From NCBI RefSeq assembly GCF_015832195.1, contig NC_052027.1:16240149-16304148 (forward strand): 64,000 bases of DNA, read 5' to 3'. The notes beneath the pieces were generated by a model that worked only from the letters and a program-made list of their open reading frames with translations, was not told the DNA's origin and did not search any database. Positions 23,701 through 36,680 of this stretch are shown here, in pieces. Each line of letters opens with the position of its first letter. Positions within the stretch are counted from its first letter, which is position 1. The DNA is from Motacilla alba alba. Lineage: Eukaryota > Chordata > Aves > Passeriformes > Motacillidae. Made by a program: the position numbers and the translations under genes.

Positions 23701-25000
23701 CCACCTTCCTATTTGTATGATTACCTCCCTTCTAGTGGTAGTGCAAGCAATCTAATTCCATTCAGTGCTTTGGCAGTGCCAATCACTGGCTCCAGGTTAG
23801 AGAGAGTGAAGTGGTAAATTCATCCTCAGCCTCGCCATGGCAGCTACTTGTGGGCCCTGAATGAGCCAGGAATTTGAGCTCTGCTTCATGGACCTCATGG
23901 CCTGAGGAACAACAACTGTCAGGACTGTATGGGACTAAAAGAATTTGTCATCACTGAAAGGACAGCACTAGCTGTGGAGATGAACTGGAAGAGGGAGAGA
24001 AAACAAGGTTTGAAAAATAGAAGAAAGAAAAGTAGAAGAAGAAAATTAAACAAAACCATGGTCATATTCTGCCTTGTAGGACAAACTGGTGCTAGATATT
24101 CTCAGACTCAGAAACTTCATTCTTTTCCTGCAAAGAGAGAAGCCAAAGGTGGTATAAAAAAGGCATTTTTAATGTGCTGACCTTGAGAGTCAAGCAGGGC
24201 ACTCTAGCTAGGATTTCCCAACTGGTTACGTATTGCCTGGTCATCCCTAATGTTGGATTTAATGTTCTTGGATCCTCTGTTTAAGCAGAAACTAAAATAT
24301 TAACTCTTCCCAGATTTACTTTTCAAGATCTGTCACAGGACAGTTGAAAAGGGCAGAACAGAGGCAGCATTGTCTACCTAATAAGAAGGAAAAAGACAGC
24401 AAGGAGTCTGGGTTTATCACCACTTCTGGCACTGACTCATTGCATGGTTTGGTTTGGTTTTGTCTTTTGCTTCTTCGCAGCACTCTTGTAAATATGGTGG
24501 GTGTATGTAAATAGCCTCGATGGGCTTGGAGAGAAGCCATGCAAGAAGAAAATTTATAAGAGCATAGAATGGTACTACAGAGCCTTAGTAGAAAAACTGG
24601 AAAGACATAGCTTCCCTGGAGTCACTGTGAGACATTTTCATTTGTCCTTTGGCACAGCAGCTTCAAGGCCTGACATTTAGCTGCCCCTCCTGTGGCTGGC
24701 TCCTGCTGTGCTGTAAAGGGAGTGAGAAGCGCACCCCTAGGATGGGGCAGAGTCCTGCAGAGCAGCAGCACTGGGTTTGGCAGCAGGGACAGAGGGTTTT
24801 GCACTGTTCCCAGCTAAAGAGGAAGACCGGAGACATCCTGCAAGAGGCTGCTTCTCTTGAAGGGGAGTCTAGCAGAATGAAGGTCATACAGTGAAAAGTC
24901 CTTGTGTGTTGTGGACTTTCAGACCTTCTCTAGATCCCCTAATTACAGTGTTCTCCCTCTCCCCAGGAATTTCATCTTTGAACATGTAAACCACAGGTAG
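20753..25000. other. Unique DNA, no gene seen
   Basis: More than 4 kb without recognised transposon or exon. Frames of 104 and 117 codons at 23064-23487 overlap minus-strand frames and are uninformative. A purine-rich patch lies near 23990-24050. Confidence 0.45.
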
Positions 25001-25074
25001 TTTTCTGTTTGTTTATTTGGGTAGGGGGGTTTTGGTTTGTTTCTGGTTTTGTTTGGTTTTGGTTTTGCTTTTTT
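25001..25074. repeat. T/G-rich low-complexity tract
   Basis: Repeated GTTTT and GGTTTT words without fixed period, followed by AATAAA at 25075-25080. Read from the minus strand it is C/A-rich. No retrocopy body was identified beside it. Confidence 0.65.
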
Positions 25075-25550
25075 AATAAAGGAAAAACAAGAATCATGTG
25101 ACTTTTTAAAAGGAAAGACTCTCAGATTTTTGGTACTTTACTACTGACTCTTGAAGGCCTGCGACTAGCATTACTAAGTGGGTTAGTACTACCAGTATCT
25201 CAGATTATTAAAGATAGAAACTGAAAACTAATTAGGCGTTCATGTTGCTTTTTCCCCTAGTGTTCCACTCAGCTGCCTGGAGTGATACCAGCCTGTTTAA
25301 TTTCCTTTCCCTCTTCTTGTCAGTGCCACTGTCTGTTTTTTATATTGGTACTAGGAAACTCCTGAGTTTATGGCATATTTCAGGGAGAGAAGTCCTCTGT
25401 CAATATCCAGTGATCCTCCATCAGTTTAAATAAAGTGCATAGGATATTACAAATATATATTTTTTGCTGATGGTTCCAAATTCATAAAGCGTACATTTTT
25501 GCAGATCCAGGTAGGCAGTCGAGGCCATTCCTTGCTATTGCTATATTTAT

Positions 25551-25860
25551 CATCCCACCCCTTCCAGTCTCATTTTTCTCTGTCTTGTTCTTACCTTCCC
25601 TTTGACATACTCTCTCTTTCCTATGTCTTCTCCCAAATGCTGTCTTTCTCGTGCTGCCTATGCCAGCCATGTCCCTTTTCCCCTGAATGCCTCCTCCCCT
25701 GCAGCTGTGCTTTCACAGCACATTGTGCATGGCCCTTTCTGCCTGCTGTTTCCATCTTGGCTCTTCTGCTCTCCTCCTTCTCTCCTGTACCTCTCGATTT
25801 TTCTTTTTGTCTTTGTCTCCTACTGCCTCATACTTCTGTCTCCCAAGGGCTGCTTTCCCA
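25551..25860. repeat. Long pyrimidine-rich low-complexity region
   Basis: About 300 bp strongly enriched for C and T on the plus strand, with words such as CTCTCTTTCCTATGTCTTCT. Three overlapping frames (143, 89 and 64 codons) exist because this composition lacks purine-starting stop codons; they are rich in Ser, Leu, Phe and Pro and are not taken as genes. Confidence 0.6.
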
Positions 25861-28800
25861 AGAGAAGCTAAGTCGAATTGATCTGCCATTTAATTGCCTG
25901 ATGTGTTCATTGCCTGTGCCTGCTGTTTGAAATAGGCCTGCCTGAAAGTCCCTGGGGGAGGCAAGGTTGTGTGGCAATGGGGGAGACGGATAGATGGGCT
26001 GGCAGCAGCTCAGCCAGAAGGCAGCTTCCTCAGAAACAGAACACCTGCCAGGAACACCTGTGCTTGTAAATGTTTGCTGCCATCCTTGGGCAGGTCCCAA
26101 CACTGGGAGAATGAACATGTCTATTCCATGGCATCAAACCAAGGCGGCTTCCTGGCACGTGTGAAAGCTTCCAACTAGCACTTAGACTGAGCACTCTGTG
26201 TTCAGGGGGAGAAATGCAAGCCAAGAGTCACACACTTCTGTAGCTATGGGTTCAGGCAAACTGGGAGTGCTCCTGACAGCCCAGCAGCTCCAGCTCCAAT
26301 GGACCTTGTCATTGCACCTCCTGTGGGATGGGTGAGTTGCACAGTGGTGCTGATGAGGGAGGATCATGACCTTGTCTTATTCTGAAACCTTTCCCTCCAG
26401 AATGTCAAAGGACTTGGTCAGAACACCGTCAGAACACCTGGCTCCAGCCTTATGGTCCCTCATGTAGGCTAGGCTCCTTCCTCCCTATCAGGCTCCAGGA
26501 AGCATTGACTCATCCAAGGTCATTGCAATGATTTCTAGTTGCAGTTAATATGAAATCACTGTCTTCTGCTTCTAGACTGCAGACTCAGTCTTCTTTTTAC
26601 AAGGAATTTAAAGAGGAACTATGGCATGAATAGAAGCAAACCCATTTAAGCAGACCCATTGTCTTTGCAGAAATCCCACCTATGAATTGAGCTAGCTTGG
26701 ATTTAACACCACAGGGTTGATTAAAGGTTACATAAAGATTAAACACCAAGACAATTGGTCTTGCCAGAGAGGCAAAACTAAGGATTTTTGCACTGAGCAT
26801 GGTGGAGACACCCTTCCCTTCCCCTGTGTTTGCGCAAATTTACCTAACTTGTTTGTTACAAAGGAAAAACACGAGTTCCATATATCTACAAACACCCCAG
26901 AGGCTTCACTTCACCTCAGTGTAACAGCTGGATGAAAGCCCTAGGCTCCAAAGGCTTTGCCAATTAACGACATTTTCCCCTCTCTTTAAACACCCCATGT
27001 GGCTTCTTAAGCTTCAGGCAGCAAAGCATTCATGGGAGAGCAGGCCATTCGGTAGCACCCATCACACTGATTTTTACTGCTTTCCTAAACACTGTCCACA
27101 GTGACCCTCGTTGTTAAGGGAATAGTAACAGATTATAGCGTTTGTATGGAGGAGAACATTACTTCTGCTTTGCCTGATCAGACACTGGAAATAAAGGAAT
27201 AAGCTTAAACTGAATCATAATAGATGAGAAACACAGAGCCAATCTGAATTAAGCACAGCAAGAGCTGGCCAGTTGTCTTCATTGCTTTTGTGAAGCAATT
27301 TCATTATTTGTTCTGCAGCATCTAGCTAATGACATGGCAGACATAATTAATATGGTATGGGCCTTTCCGGTGGGCAGGGCTGCACGCACAAATCCATATC
27401 CCTGCATTGTTTCTGCTGGGGTTTAGGTGCATCTATTCACCAGACAAAATATTATCCATCTGTTTTTACTATCTCCCTTTCTCAGACTCTCTTTCTGTCC
27501 TTCAAAGCCTTGAGATTTCTCATGTTTATTCCTCTGTTCTCCTTCTCTCAGTATTCATTAAGTCAGCAAGCTCCTTGAGAAAGAATCTAGTTTTTAATTC
27601 CATGTATAAAGTGTGGTCCTGGTCCTGTTTGGATCCTGGAACTGCTACAGATCATCTGCAAGGTGACTGTGCTGGGACATTCTGTGAGATGTCCCCACAC
27701 AGGCTGGTTCCAGGTAAAGTCGGATCTTTATACTGAGGATTATATTAGGGAAAAAGATAATGCGTGGCACAGGCAAAGACTTAGGAGGTGCATCTTAGGG
27801 AAGGTTCTTAGGCTGTCAAAGAAACACAGAGCTATGACTCCCTCTTCTTAACAGCTGGGACAGCAGGATGGCTGCATACATCCATCAGCACAGAGCTGGA
27901 CAGCCCCATCCTGCCACGTGCTCTGCTTCTGACTTTGAGCTTTTTGCACAGAATAATCTTCAGTTTAGTAAAGTGCCTTGATTAAAAAAAAACCAAAAAC
28001 CTTTTAATCTTGTATCTCTGTCTCACTGAATCAATGGGATTTAAACATGTGCTTAACCTTAATCATGTTCTTCAGTATTCTCCAGAACTGGGCCTTTTAC
28101 AAGGATACAAGTCTCAGGGAACTTGTAGGAGTTTTGCTTTCTTGCATGCTGCTCCTCATATACTATTGATGGAACAATCTGTTACTCATTAATGCTGCAG
28201 AATAAGCCATTTTGCCTGAATATTTTTTTTTTCCGTAGACATTTTAACTGCTTGTCTTATGATATATTTATTTGATTTCCAGTGCTTAGTTACAATATGA
28301 CAGGAAATCTAGAGTACGTTTAATAACTATTTATTCTGTCTCCTCAGGCATATATTGACTGAAGGAGGTGGCATGAACTCAGTGTTGGCATTGAGCAGCA
28401 GCACTGATGGCCATCCTACTAAAAGAAAGAGAGACAGAGAATGAGAAACTTCCAGCTGGAAATCATTGTCATACAGAATGTGAAAGATGGGAATCAGTTC
28501 CACTGGACTCTCAAGGACAAATTCCACAGAAACCTGTCAGGAAGGTTCAGGGCCCTTGCTACTGGTAAGTAGACTGTTCTTTGTATCTTTCTAGAGGAGA
28601 AAGGGTACAATTTCATGATTAGGGGAATTTGTTTAGCACTGAATAGGAGCCCCAGCTGTAGAACAGCTATCCCCTAGGGAACCCAAATGATGTCTATGTG
28701 TATGTTACCCCAGAGTTACTGGCCACTGTCTGGGATGGGGCTTTGTGATTGATGAATATATGGAAAGGGTACTGGACACCATGGAAGTGACAGCTTTGGT

Positions 28801-28881
28801 GAAGGCTGTTTGTTCTTCTCTTCCTTGTGGGGATTAGGAGGTTTTGGAGCATTACCAACAAATCAGTCCCTGCTGTGAGGC
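25861..28881. other. Unique DNA, no gene seen
   Basis: No repeat family, RNA gene or exon recognised. Open frames stay under 110 codons. Confidence 0.45.
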
Positions 28882-28923
28882 ATTCCACACTTGTCCTTCC
28901 ACACTTGTCACTCCACACTTGTC
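28882..28923. repeat. Three tandem 14-bp units
   Basis: ATTCCACACTTGTC, CTTCCACACTTGTC and ACTCCACACTTGTC follow each other without gaps, sharing the 11-bp core CCACACTTGTC. This is a short seed-type minisatellite. Confidence 0.85.
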
Positions 28924-31900
28924 ACTCTGTCGGTAAGGGTGTCATTCCTTTTCATGCCCTGGCGGGAAGTTAGGAGGGTTTCCTTTGGCAGATGTTTTTC
29001 ATGCTGGCTCCCTGGGGAGCAGTGATCCTTCTGTGTATCTGTGTGCAGCTCACCACCCACTGCCCAGAGTCTGTCAGTCAGCTGGACTTCTATATGCTCA
29101 GTTGTGCACTGGGGTACATATCCAGGGAGCTACTAAAAAGTGTGTTCTTCACATTAGACCAAGGTCTGCAAGGCCAGGGGATTACTGGCCACCAGAGGAC
29201 CCCTCACTGAACTGGGAGAGAAAGATGTCTGTACACTTGATGCAGAGAAGTTCTGCTACTGGACAAAGGTAGCAGGACACAAGAAAGCCTTCAAAACAAG
29301 TTTACTGAGAGGTCATAAGAAAAACTGAACAACATAAACAAATTTGCCACAGGAGCACATTCCAGTATTACAGCTTTTCTTGGGGTCTGGGTTAGGACAT
29401 CACTGTGAAAGGAAAATACTCCTCGGTCCTTCCCATGTCCAAGTGCATTCAGAGCCTGGTGCATGTGAGCTGGGGGACTCTGCCAGCCCCATGGCATGCC
29501 TGCCTTCTTTCCTGCAAGGTACCCAAAAGCAGCCATAGAGCTGTGAATCCAACTGCAAATCCCTCGCTGCGCTGCATGCCAAGCCAGCCTCTTCCAAGGC
29601 AGGTGGGTCCCTGATTCTAATCAGCAGAGAGGATACAGACATGGCCCAGGGCAGCAAAGATGGAACCTTCCCGTGGCTCACAGATGGCAAAGGCTGCCAT
29701 TCACTCTGTGGCTTAGGCAAAATCCACCCCTCTGGATGCTCAGGAACTGTTACAGGAACAGCTGCTCTGGGCACTGTGTGTGAGGAAGGGCCAGAGATGC
29801 TTCAAGTGTTTTATCACACTCTCACCAAGCCTATTCCCTGTGGAGACAAAGCTCTGACAGTTTTGTATTCATTGTCTCTACAAAGAAGGTTCACAATAGG
29901 AAGGTGGCTGTTTGCAAGGGCTCGAGAATTAATTAGTGGTTTTCTTAGAACTGTTTAGATGCTAAAACAAATCAAGTCTAGGGCAAGAGCTGCCTTGTGA
30001 AGGGACCATTTGCTACTTCAGTAAGCAATGGCACTATGTATTCTTAATATTTTTTTCTCTACTGAGTATTGCTAAGGTGTAGAGAATTCAAACACACTGG
30101 TAATTTCTTGACTGTAAGATAAAACCGGTGATATGAACATGGCTCACTGCAAGCTCCTCTTCAGTTTGCTTTAGTTGTGGTGTTGATTTTGCTTCATCTA
30201 GCTCTCAGGCTGACTGAGAGACTGTTTCAGCACCAAATATTGTTGCTCTGGTGCTTATGGTACAGCAGGTTTTAGGAGATAGGCAGCATCAAATTTTGTA
30301 TTCTTCATTTAGACTGGATCTGTGAGTGCCACCAAAAAATATCCACTTGCTTTTGACCCTGAATAAAGATGAGAGTTTATCTGACACTTTGCTCTGTGCC
30401 TTAAGAGATCCAAAATTCCAGTGTTGTGAGCTCTGATTTGGATTTCTGGCAGCACAACACATGAATTAGATAACTTGTTCTTGTTCCTAATACAATTAGA
30501 TAATTTTGTGCTGTTTCACCAACCTCATCTTGTGTGACTTAGGTGATGAGTCTGTGTGTCTGAGACAGGTTTAATACCTACCCACCCACAGGTTCCTCTT
30601 AAGCTATCATTCTACACTGTCATTTTACCAGAGTTCCCACCTGAGACTGTGACTGTGACTGCAGTGGAGTTCATTTAGTCTGACTTTCAGCTTGAGCTGC
30701 TTCCAACACTGCTGCTTTCCCTGATTTTTTATGTCAGCTTACAGGTGATCTCGCAAATGTTAAAGAAGACTAGAAGGAGGCTGTACGAGCAGCTGTCCCT
30801 GACCCATTATCAGGAAAGCTGATGTGAAAAATCTGCTTTTACAGTGGGGGAGGGATGTTTTACCAAAACCAAGAGCTGTTCCTGAGCTGTTCCCAAACAA
30901 CTGCAAATCTGTGCTTAACACTGAAGGGATAAGGGGAAGGATATTTTCTTTGGCCTGCCTGTGTCACTATTTCAACACACCCAAAAGTCAGGTCTGCAGG
31001 TGACCCACCAAATTTTCAATATACAAAATTTAGAAGCAGTAATTTGCTAAGCTCTATTTTCCTGAAGGTCATGTGTTTCTCAAAGCAGAAGAATCACAGA
31101 GAGATACAGTTCTAATTGTACATGACAGTGGTCTGATTAATTGAATTTAAATGAGTCTTCCAATCTAAAAAGCAATAGTAGTCCTTCTTAGTTGGACTGC
31201 ATAATTTTCTATGCCCTGTAATGATTCTGCTGTTTAATTTACACTTTCTCTGAGGATCAGCCTGGCTGTTTCAGAAGACTTTAGACTGGGGCCAGTTTCC
31301 TTGAGGAGTAGCTGGAACATGTGGCATTGTTTCCATTACTGAATTACTTACTAACAGGGATAAAAATCTACTATTTCTTTTTGATCTTTTCCTGCAAAGA
31401 CAGTTTGAAATTATCTTTTCCAAGTACTTTCCAAGGAACTCACCCCTTTTCTCTCTGAAGAAGCTCTTACTCTGATTACCTGTTCTAATGGAGGCTCTGT
31501 ATGGGACTGCCCTAAAAGACCACTCAATAGTTTCAGAAACCACAATTCTCTGTCGACAGCATCAGCTGCTGGTTTCCTGTAGAATGCAGTTCAAAGCAAC
31601 AGATTTGGAGTCCACAGAAACACCTGATGTGAGCCCAGGTTTTGTCAGAGTCTGTCTGTCACACGTCACATTTCTCTGCTGCTCAGAACTGACAGCAGGC
31701 TGTTACCAAAACATCTTTACTGGAGCCCTTACGACTCTGCTCCTCACTTTGACCATAATTTTTTAAAAAAAACCAATGCAATATTTACTCAGCTATAGGC
31801 TCTGTCTTAGAGGGGGAGTCTGAATAACATAAGGTACAGTGGGATTGCCTAATGGAGGTTTGTCCTAGAAAGAAGCTGAATATTATAATATACATGGTTT

Positions 31901-32204
31901 ATAACCTCCAAAACAATCCTTACATTTTCATTGTAACCAGAATTTTGATGTTTTGACCAGACATTCTAACCCAATTTCCAGATCTAAGAGATTCTGAACA
32001 CATAACCAGACCTTTTTTTTGGGTCTTCATACAAGTAGTTACCATGATACAAATTACAACTGCTTATTTTGTTCCAAACTGGAGAGGACTTAACCTCCCT
32101 GGTATCACTGGAAACTTCCTATCTTGCAGCTCTCTTCAAATACTAACTTCATTTCTTTGGGGTCTACCTTGACTATAACCATTTAGTGACTTCTATCACT
32201 CATT
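28924..32204. other. Unique DNA, no supported gene
   Basis: A 72-codon frame at 28992-29210 follows an acceptor-like TTTCCTTTGGCAG and starts with a hydrophobic segment, but has no family resemblance. The rest is non-repetitive. No clear repeat is recognised. Confidence 0.4.
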
Positions 32205-32250
32205 TCAAGGGGAAAATCTTGGAAGTCTTTTCCAACCTTAATGATTCTAA
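32205..32250 (+). mobile_element. CR1 LINE 3' tail fragment
   Basis: ATCTTGGAAGTCTTTTCCAA followed by CCTTAATGATTCTA matches the canonical CR1 3' end ('ggaggtcttttccaacctta-atgattctatg'). About 45 bp are recognisable and the terminal 8-bp repeats are largely gone. Confidence 0.75.
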
Positions 32251-34232
32251 AGATGAGGCCCTACACAAGTGCTTAAGTTGGAGTTACTGCTATACAATAT
32301 TGTCCCAAGTTACAACCCTTGAAAAGCTAATTTTGGGGTAGCCCAACCAGTAAATCCACCTGACTTTCCATAGTTGCTGAAGTCGTTATTTAAGCTGTAC
32401 CCTGATGCTTCTACTCCCCCAGTGACCTTTTCCTAACCAGTGCCCTTGGGTATTTAGTGGGAATGTTCCAGAGTTCTATATATTTTAGTGTATGGCAAGT
32501 ACAGAAATGAAAAAATAAATTTATATGATAGACATAGAAATGAGTCTTCTCTTTAATTTGCACAGTTACAGCAAAAGCTCTAAGTTCCTTCTCCCCACAC
32601 ATTGCCAGTTTGCCTCAGTCCTGAACCAGTGGATCTCCATGGAGACAGCTGAGATACCTCAGCCCTCATGGTCAGTCTACAGCTCCAGGCTGAAAGTCCA
32701 CAAATTTGGAAGTATGAGCTGACAGCCTGTTTCTTTAGTGGTGTAGGTGGCTATCCAGTAAAAGAAGGGCAGAGAACATCAGCTAGTCAGGTAGTAAGTG
32801 TCCATCAGGCCTTCAGTCCAATACTGACTTCTGTCAGCTTAAAATCAGGGGCACACATGCAAAGACCTTGTATCACAGCCCTCTGAGATTTGTCTCACAG
32901 GCAGCCTTGAGGCTTTTACAGAGCTCCCTAATCATCTTTGCTGTCTTAAAAATCTGTATTTCTACTAATTAGCCAACTATTGGAAAACATGGCTGGACAC
33001 TGCCATTGGCAGAATTAGGCTGGCTTTCCCCAGTCTGTCATTGTCCTGCATGGCTCTAGAGATGGCAATTTGCTGTTGCTGGCTTATATTGTAGCAAGAC
33101 ACTGAGCAACTTACAGCTCATCTTTTATATACTTAGAAAGGAATGTCAAGATGATGCAGTGTTGTCTCTCACTCCCCCTTTTCTTATTTTATGTAGAATT
33201 AGAGCCCACGAATGTGAGGAAAAACAGCCATGGCTGCAGTCAAGGCATTGTGCAAGTCTTCCTCCCACAACAGTGCTGGTGTAACTTAGTCTAGTTTTTT
33301 TGGTGGGGTTTTTTTTTCCAAATGTGGCCTCCCACACTTTGTGCTAAAGTCCCTTCCAAACCAGTTTTCAAATGTTGCCTTCTCAGCTCTGACATGTGAC
33401 AGCACCTGAGGTGTGCTCTCACAGGCACTCTCAGTTAATGCTGCAGCAATCCAGGTATGGATTCATCTTTGTGAATGCACTTCTGCACCTCCTCATTCCT
33501 AAACCTGGATCTTTTCTAAAAGATAGTTATAACCCCAGCAGAGTGTGTAACAGCAACTCTCAGCTTGGTTTATTGAGCCAGGCTGGCAGATTGAGCTAAT
33601 CAGCCTGGTTTATACCTACGTTGAAGGCAGGACAGAAAATTTGCTCGGGAGACAACAAGCAGCCTTTGTTCTTGTCTTAGTAATAACTAATCTGCTATTG
33701 TCCTTTATCCCTTCCTTTCTGCTTGCTTGGGACATATTTCCTGCAGAAGGAGACCACAGAGAGGTGATCTGACTATAGTAAACTTCTGTGCTTCTGGAAC
33801 AAGTCTAAAAGCAGCAATGGCAAGTACAGCAAGTACTTTAAAGCTCCTTATTGCAGTGACCCTACTGTGCATTAGGATGTACCAAAAGAGATAGACTAAA
33901 GCAATCAGATGTCTACAGGTATCTCATCACTTTTGGTCTAGTCAAGCCTTGTAATTCTTTTTTGTTAACTAACTATGACCAGATAAAATACGAAGACCTC
34001 TGTGAAAAGCAGTTGCTGTGGCAGACAAGATGACTTCTGGGGGGACAGTTTCAGCAGTGTTATTGAAGCCATACTTTTTTGCATTGTTCTGAAGTGAAAC
34101 AGGAGAGCTACAACATCATTCTTGTGGTTTGACAGAACTGCAGGCATGGTGACAGCTTCATGTAATAGTGATCATTCAACACCTTGTTAGTCCTTGGGGA
34201 CCTGTGCAGAATTAAAGTTGTGTTTCACCAGG
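32251..34232. other. Unique DNA, no gene seen
   Basis: Non-repetitive sequence; only short overlapping frames. A T/G-rich patch occurs near 33294-33319. Confidence 0.45.
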
Positions 34233-34255
34233 CGATACGCACGCAGGCAGCGGCG
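34233..34255. other. Isolated dense CpG cluster
   Basis: Five CpGs fall within 23 bp (at 34233, 34238, 34242, 34251 and 34254) in a region otherwise nearly free of CpG. It is too short for a CpG island. Retention could mean constraint, lack of germline methylation, or a recent insertion. Confidence 0.4.
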
Positions 34256-36011
34256 TGAACAACTTCCAGCATAATAGTAGTACTGCTAGCACTGGCTTAA
34301 AATGTTAAGGGAATTGTGTGTCTCCATTAAGGTAAATATTGAGTATCTATCACTGTGGCATTTCTGGAATTGAGGTCTGTGTTAATCAGGAGGCCATTAT
34401 TAAACAACCACAAATCACAGGCACAAGTAAGCAACCTTTCACTCAGCCTTGCTTCCTGCTTTCCTGTATTTAGCCAGGCTTACACTGGGTCTGCACAGGC
34501 ACACAGAGGTATCTAGCACAGAATCACAGGCAGGAACTACACATGCCATTTCAATATCTAAGGACTAGAGCAGCAGAGGGGACAGAGGGACATGAAAGGA
34601 CGGGAAAGGCAAAAAAAACCTGAGGGGCACCAGTTAAAAGAGAATAGCTAATCACCTAGAGGAAGAAGTAAAACAGAAGCATGAATGTTTACATGAGGCA
34701 GGAAAAGAAGGATTGACGAAGAAGGATTAGAAGGTAAAAAATGGGGATGGAGAATTTCCAGAGGTGAAGATGAAATGGAAAAGCTTACAACAAAAGGAGA
34801 GTTCCATTAAAAAGAAAGAAAGGAAATACCACAAAGCAGGCACAGAAATGAGCATCTGCTCTAAAGAAAGCCTATGACTGGAATATTGGAAAGAGAACAA
34901 TGAGGTGACCCATGGCCAAAAATTTGCACTGTTTCTCATTAATACTGAGATGCTAATGGCTACCTTCCCCAAATCTCCTTTTTCCTGGGGTACCCTTTCT
35001 TTTTGAAATGTTCTGCTTCAAATACAAAATTGAGGCAGTTTCACCAACAGGGAATCCACCCCTACTGTGTTGAGCTTTCAGGTTGAGTTAGCTGTTCCAG
35101 ACAAGTCTGAGTCTTTATCAGTCAACACCAGGCTCTTCCTTTAATGTATGTTACCTGCTTTCCTATTACTGTTATTGCTATTATTATTACCACTACCATT
35201 TTGTTCCAAAAGTTCACTCAGACCTTGATCGTGGTCAAATTCAACTGTGATAATCATTATTAAAAAATTTCAAGTAGTAATAACCAAAGGAAATAATGTT
35301 ATCCCTCAGTCCAAGAAAAAGATTATTTGAACAAAATACTTTTCATCAGGAAACTTCCATTTACTGAAGCTGTTCCTGGAAATTTTTGAATCAGCTAAGG
35401 AGAGAAGATGGACATGTAGCAGTTCAGTAAAGCTTCTTTATCTGGAAGACTGTGTTGTTGCAGTGTCAGACAATCATGCAGTCTGATGGCTACAGGCAAA
35501 AAGAAAATTGGGCTTCTATCCCTCGAGAAGGATCATCTCTGATAGCACAGTGTTTCCTAATATACTGTGGAGGCATTAAAGGAGAAGTGCCTCATATGGA
35601 CTTCCTGCCTCCACAGCTCCAGGGGGTTTTGAGCAACCAGGGAGGACCGGCTTGAAAGGCTGATCTGCCTCAGACCTACAGCCGTGTCACACCTCAGCCA
35701 CTGTCCCAGGGCTGCAGTCCATGGGCAGAGCAAGCAGCTCCTGATGATGCCAGCAGATAGAGAGCCCATGTGTCATGGATGTGAGACTGAATATGCTCTC
35801 TTGGGGTGTGCATTGTCTTGGGCTTTGGATGTAGGTTGCTACTGCAGTTTTTATTTAAGTTTTTCTGGTTGTTAGGCCTCTGCTCTTTTCAATTCTTTTT
35901 GTTCTCCCCCCACCCACCCCTGACATAGTCAAACAAGGCCTCGGGTTCAGCTTCCCAAATCAGCCTCCACAAACTTGACTAGCCAGATCTCCACAGGGAA
36001 CAAAGTCACAT
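34256..36011. other. Unique DNA, no gene seen
   Basis: Purine-rich near 34690-34860, and a degenerate ATT/ACT-rich stretch at 35163-35200. No exon or transposon recognised. Confidence 0.45.
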
Positions 36012-36155
36012 AGATTTCTGTGACAAAACCCATTGATCTGACAGGGGCTGAGATAAATCTGCCTCAAAAAGTTAAAGCAACAGAAATACGGATCCACAAT
36101 GCAAGATTTCAGTGACAAAACCAGGGAGCTGACAGGGACTCAGACAAATCCATCC
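36012..36155. repeat. Degenerate direct duplication, 92-bp spacing
   Basis: A roughly 50-bp segment starting AGATTTCTGTGACAAAACC at 36012 recurs as AGATTTCAGTGACAAAACC at 36104, and both copies continue CTGACAGGG...ACAAATC or ATAAATC with one small gap. It looks like an old tandem duplication with a 92-bp period, or two copies of an unidentified repeat. Confidence 0.7.
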
Positions 36156-36680
36156 ATGCTGAGTGACTGTGCATTCATTCCACACACAACTGCCTGCTTA
36201 AAGAGATAGTGATGAGAGATCCCCACACAGCATCTAACACGGCATCGGCATTTGTTAGGAGATTAGTGTCGGGAGGGAGAAATACCCAATTAAAGAGGTA
36301 TTACTCTGCCACTGGGGGATTGGGAGTAAGTAGCAATAATCATGCCAGCCACTGCCACAATAACAGTGCTGTGAAGGAAAAAAATGGAATGTAAAAGATT
36401 CTGAAGAAAAAAGAGAAAAGCAGAGCGTATTCACAGGTTTGGAACTGTGGCAATGAAACAGCTCCAAAGAAGATAACCAGCTCAGACGCTAATTTAAAAA
36501 TGTATGGGATCAGGACAAAAAGCAGCCTACATAGCAAAATGCCAAGTAGATCATTCAAGGTCCATGTGTTCCTGTCCAGCTGGGAGAATTACAGCAGAAA
36601 GAGCGACTGCAGGGTGGTAGAAGCTGGTGCTTAGAGCAGGCTATTGGTGCGTTTATACTGCCACAGCAGACACTGCTTGA
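36156..36680. other. Unique DNA with some CpG retention
   Basis: No gene. Around 36238-36280 several CpGs persist (ACGGCATCGGCA, GTGTCGGG), and ACAATAACAG near 36358-36367 holds a SOX-like ACAAT core. A conserved element is possible but not shown. Confidence 0.35.

Noticed and set aside
24564..24574. CATAGAATGGT as another CR1 tail
   Set aside because: The match stops after 11 bases and the following sequence does not follow CR1.
25499..25930. 143-codon frame rich in Ser, Leu, Phe and Pro
   Set aside because: Lies in a long pyrimidine-rich tract, where stop codons are rare by composition.
30541..30572. GTGATGA and CTGA words as a C/D-box snoRNA
   Set aside because: No terminal stem and box spacing is wrong.
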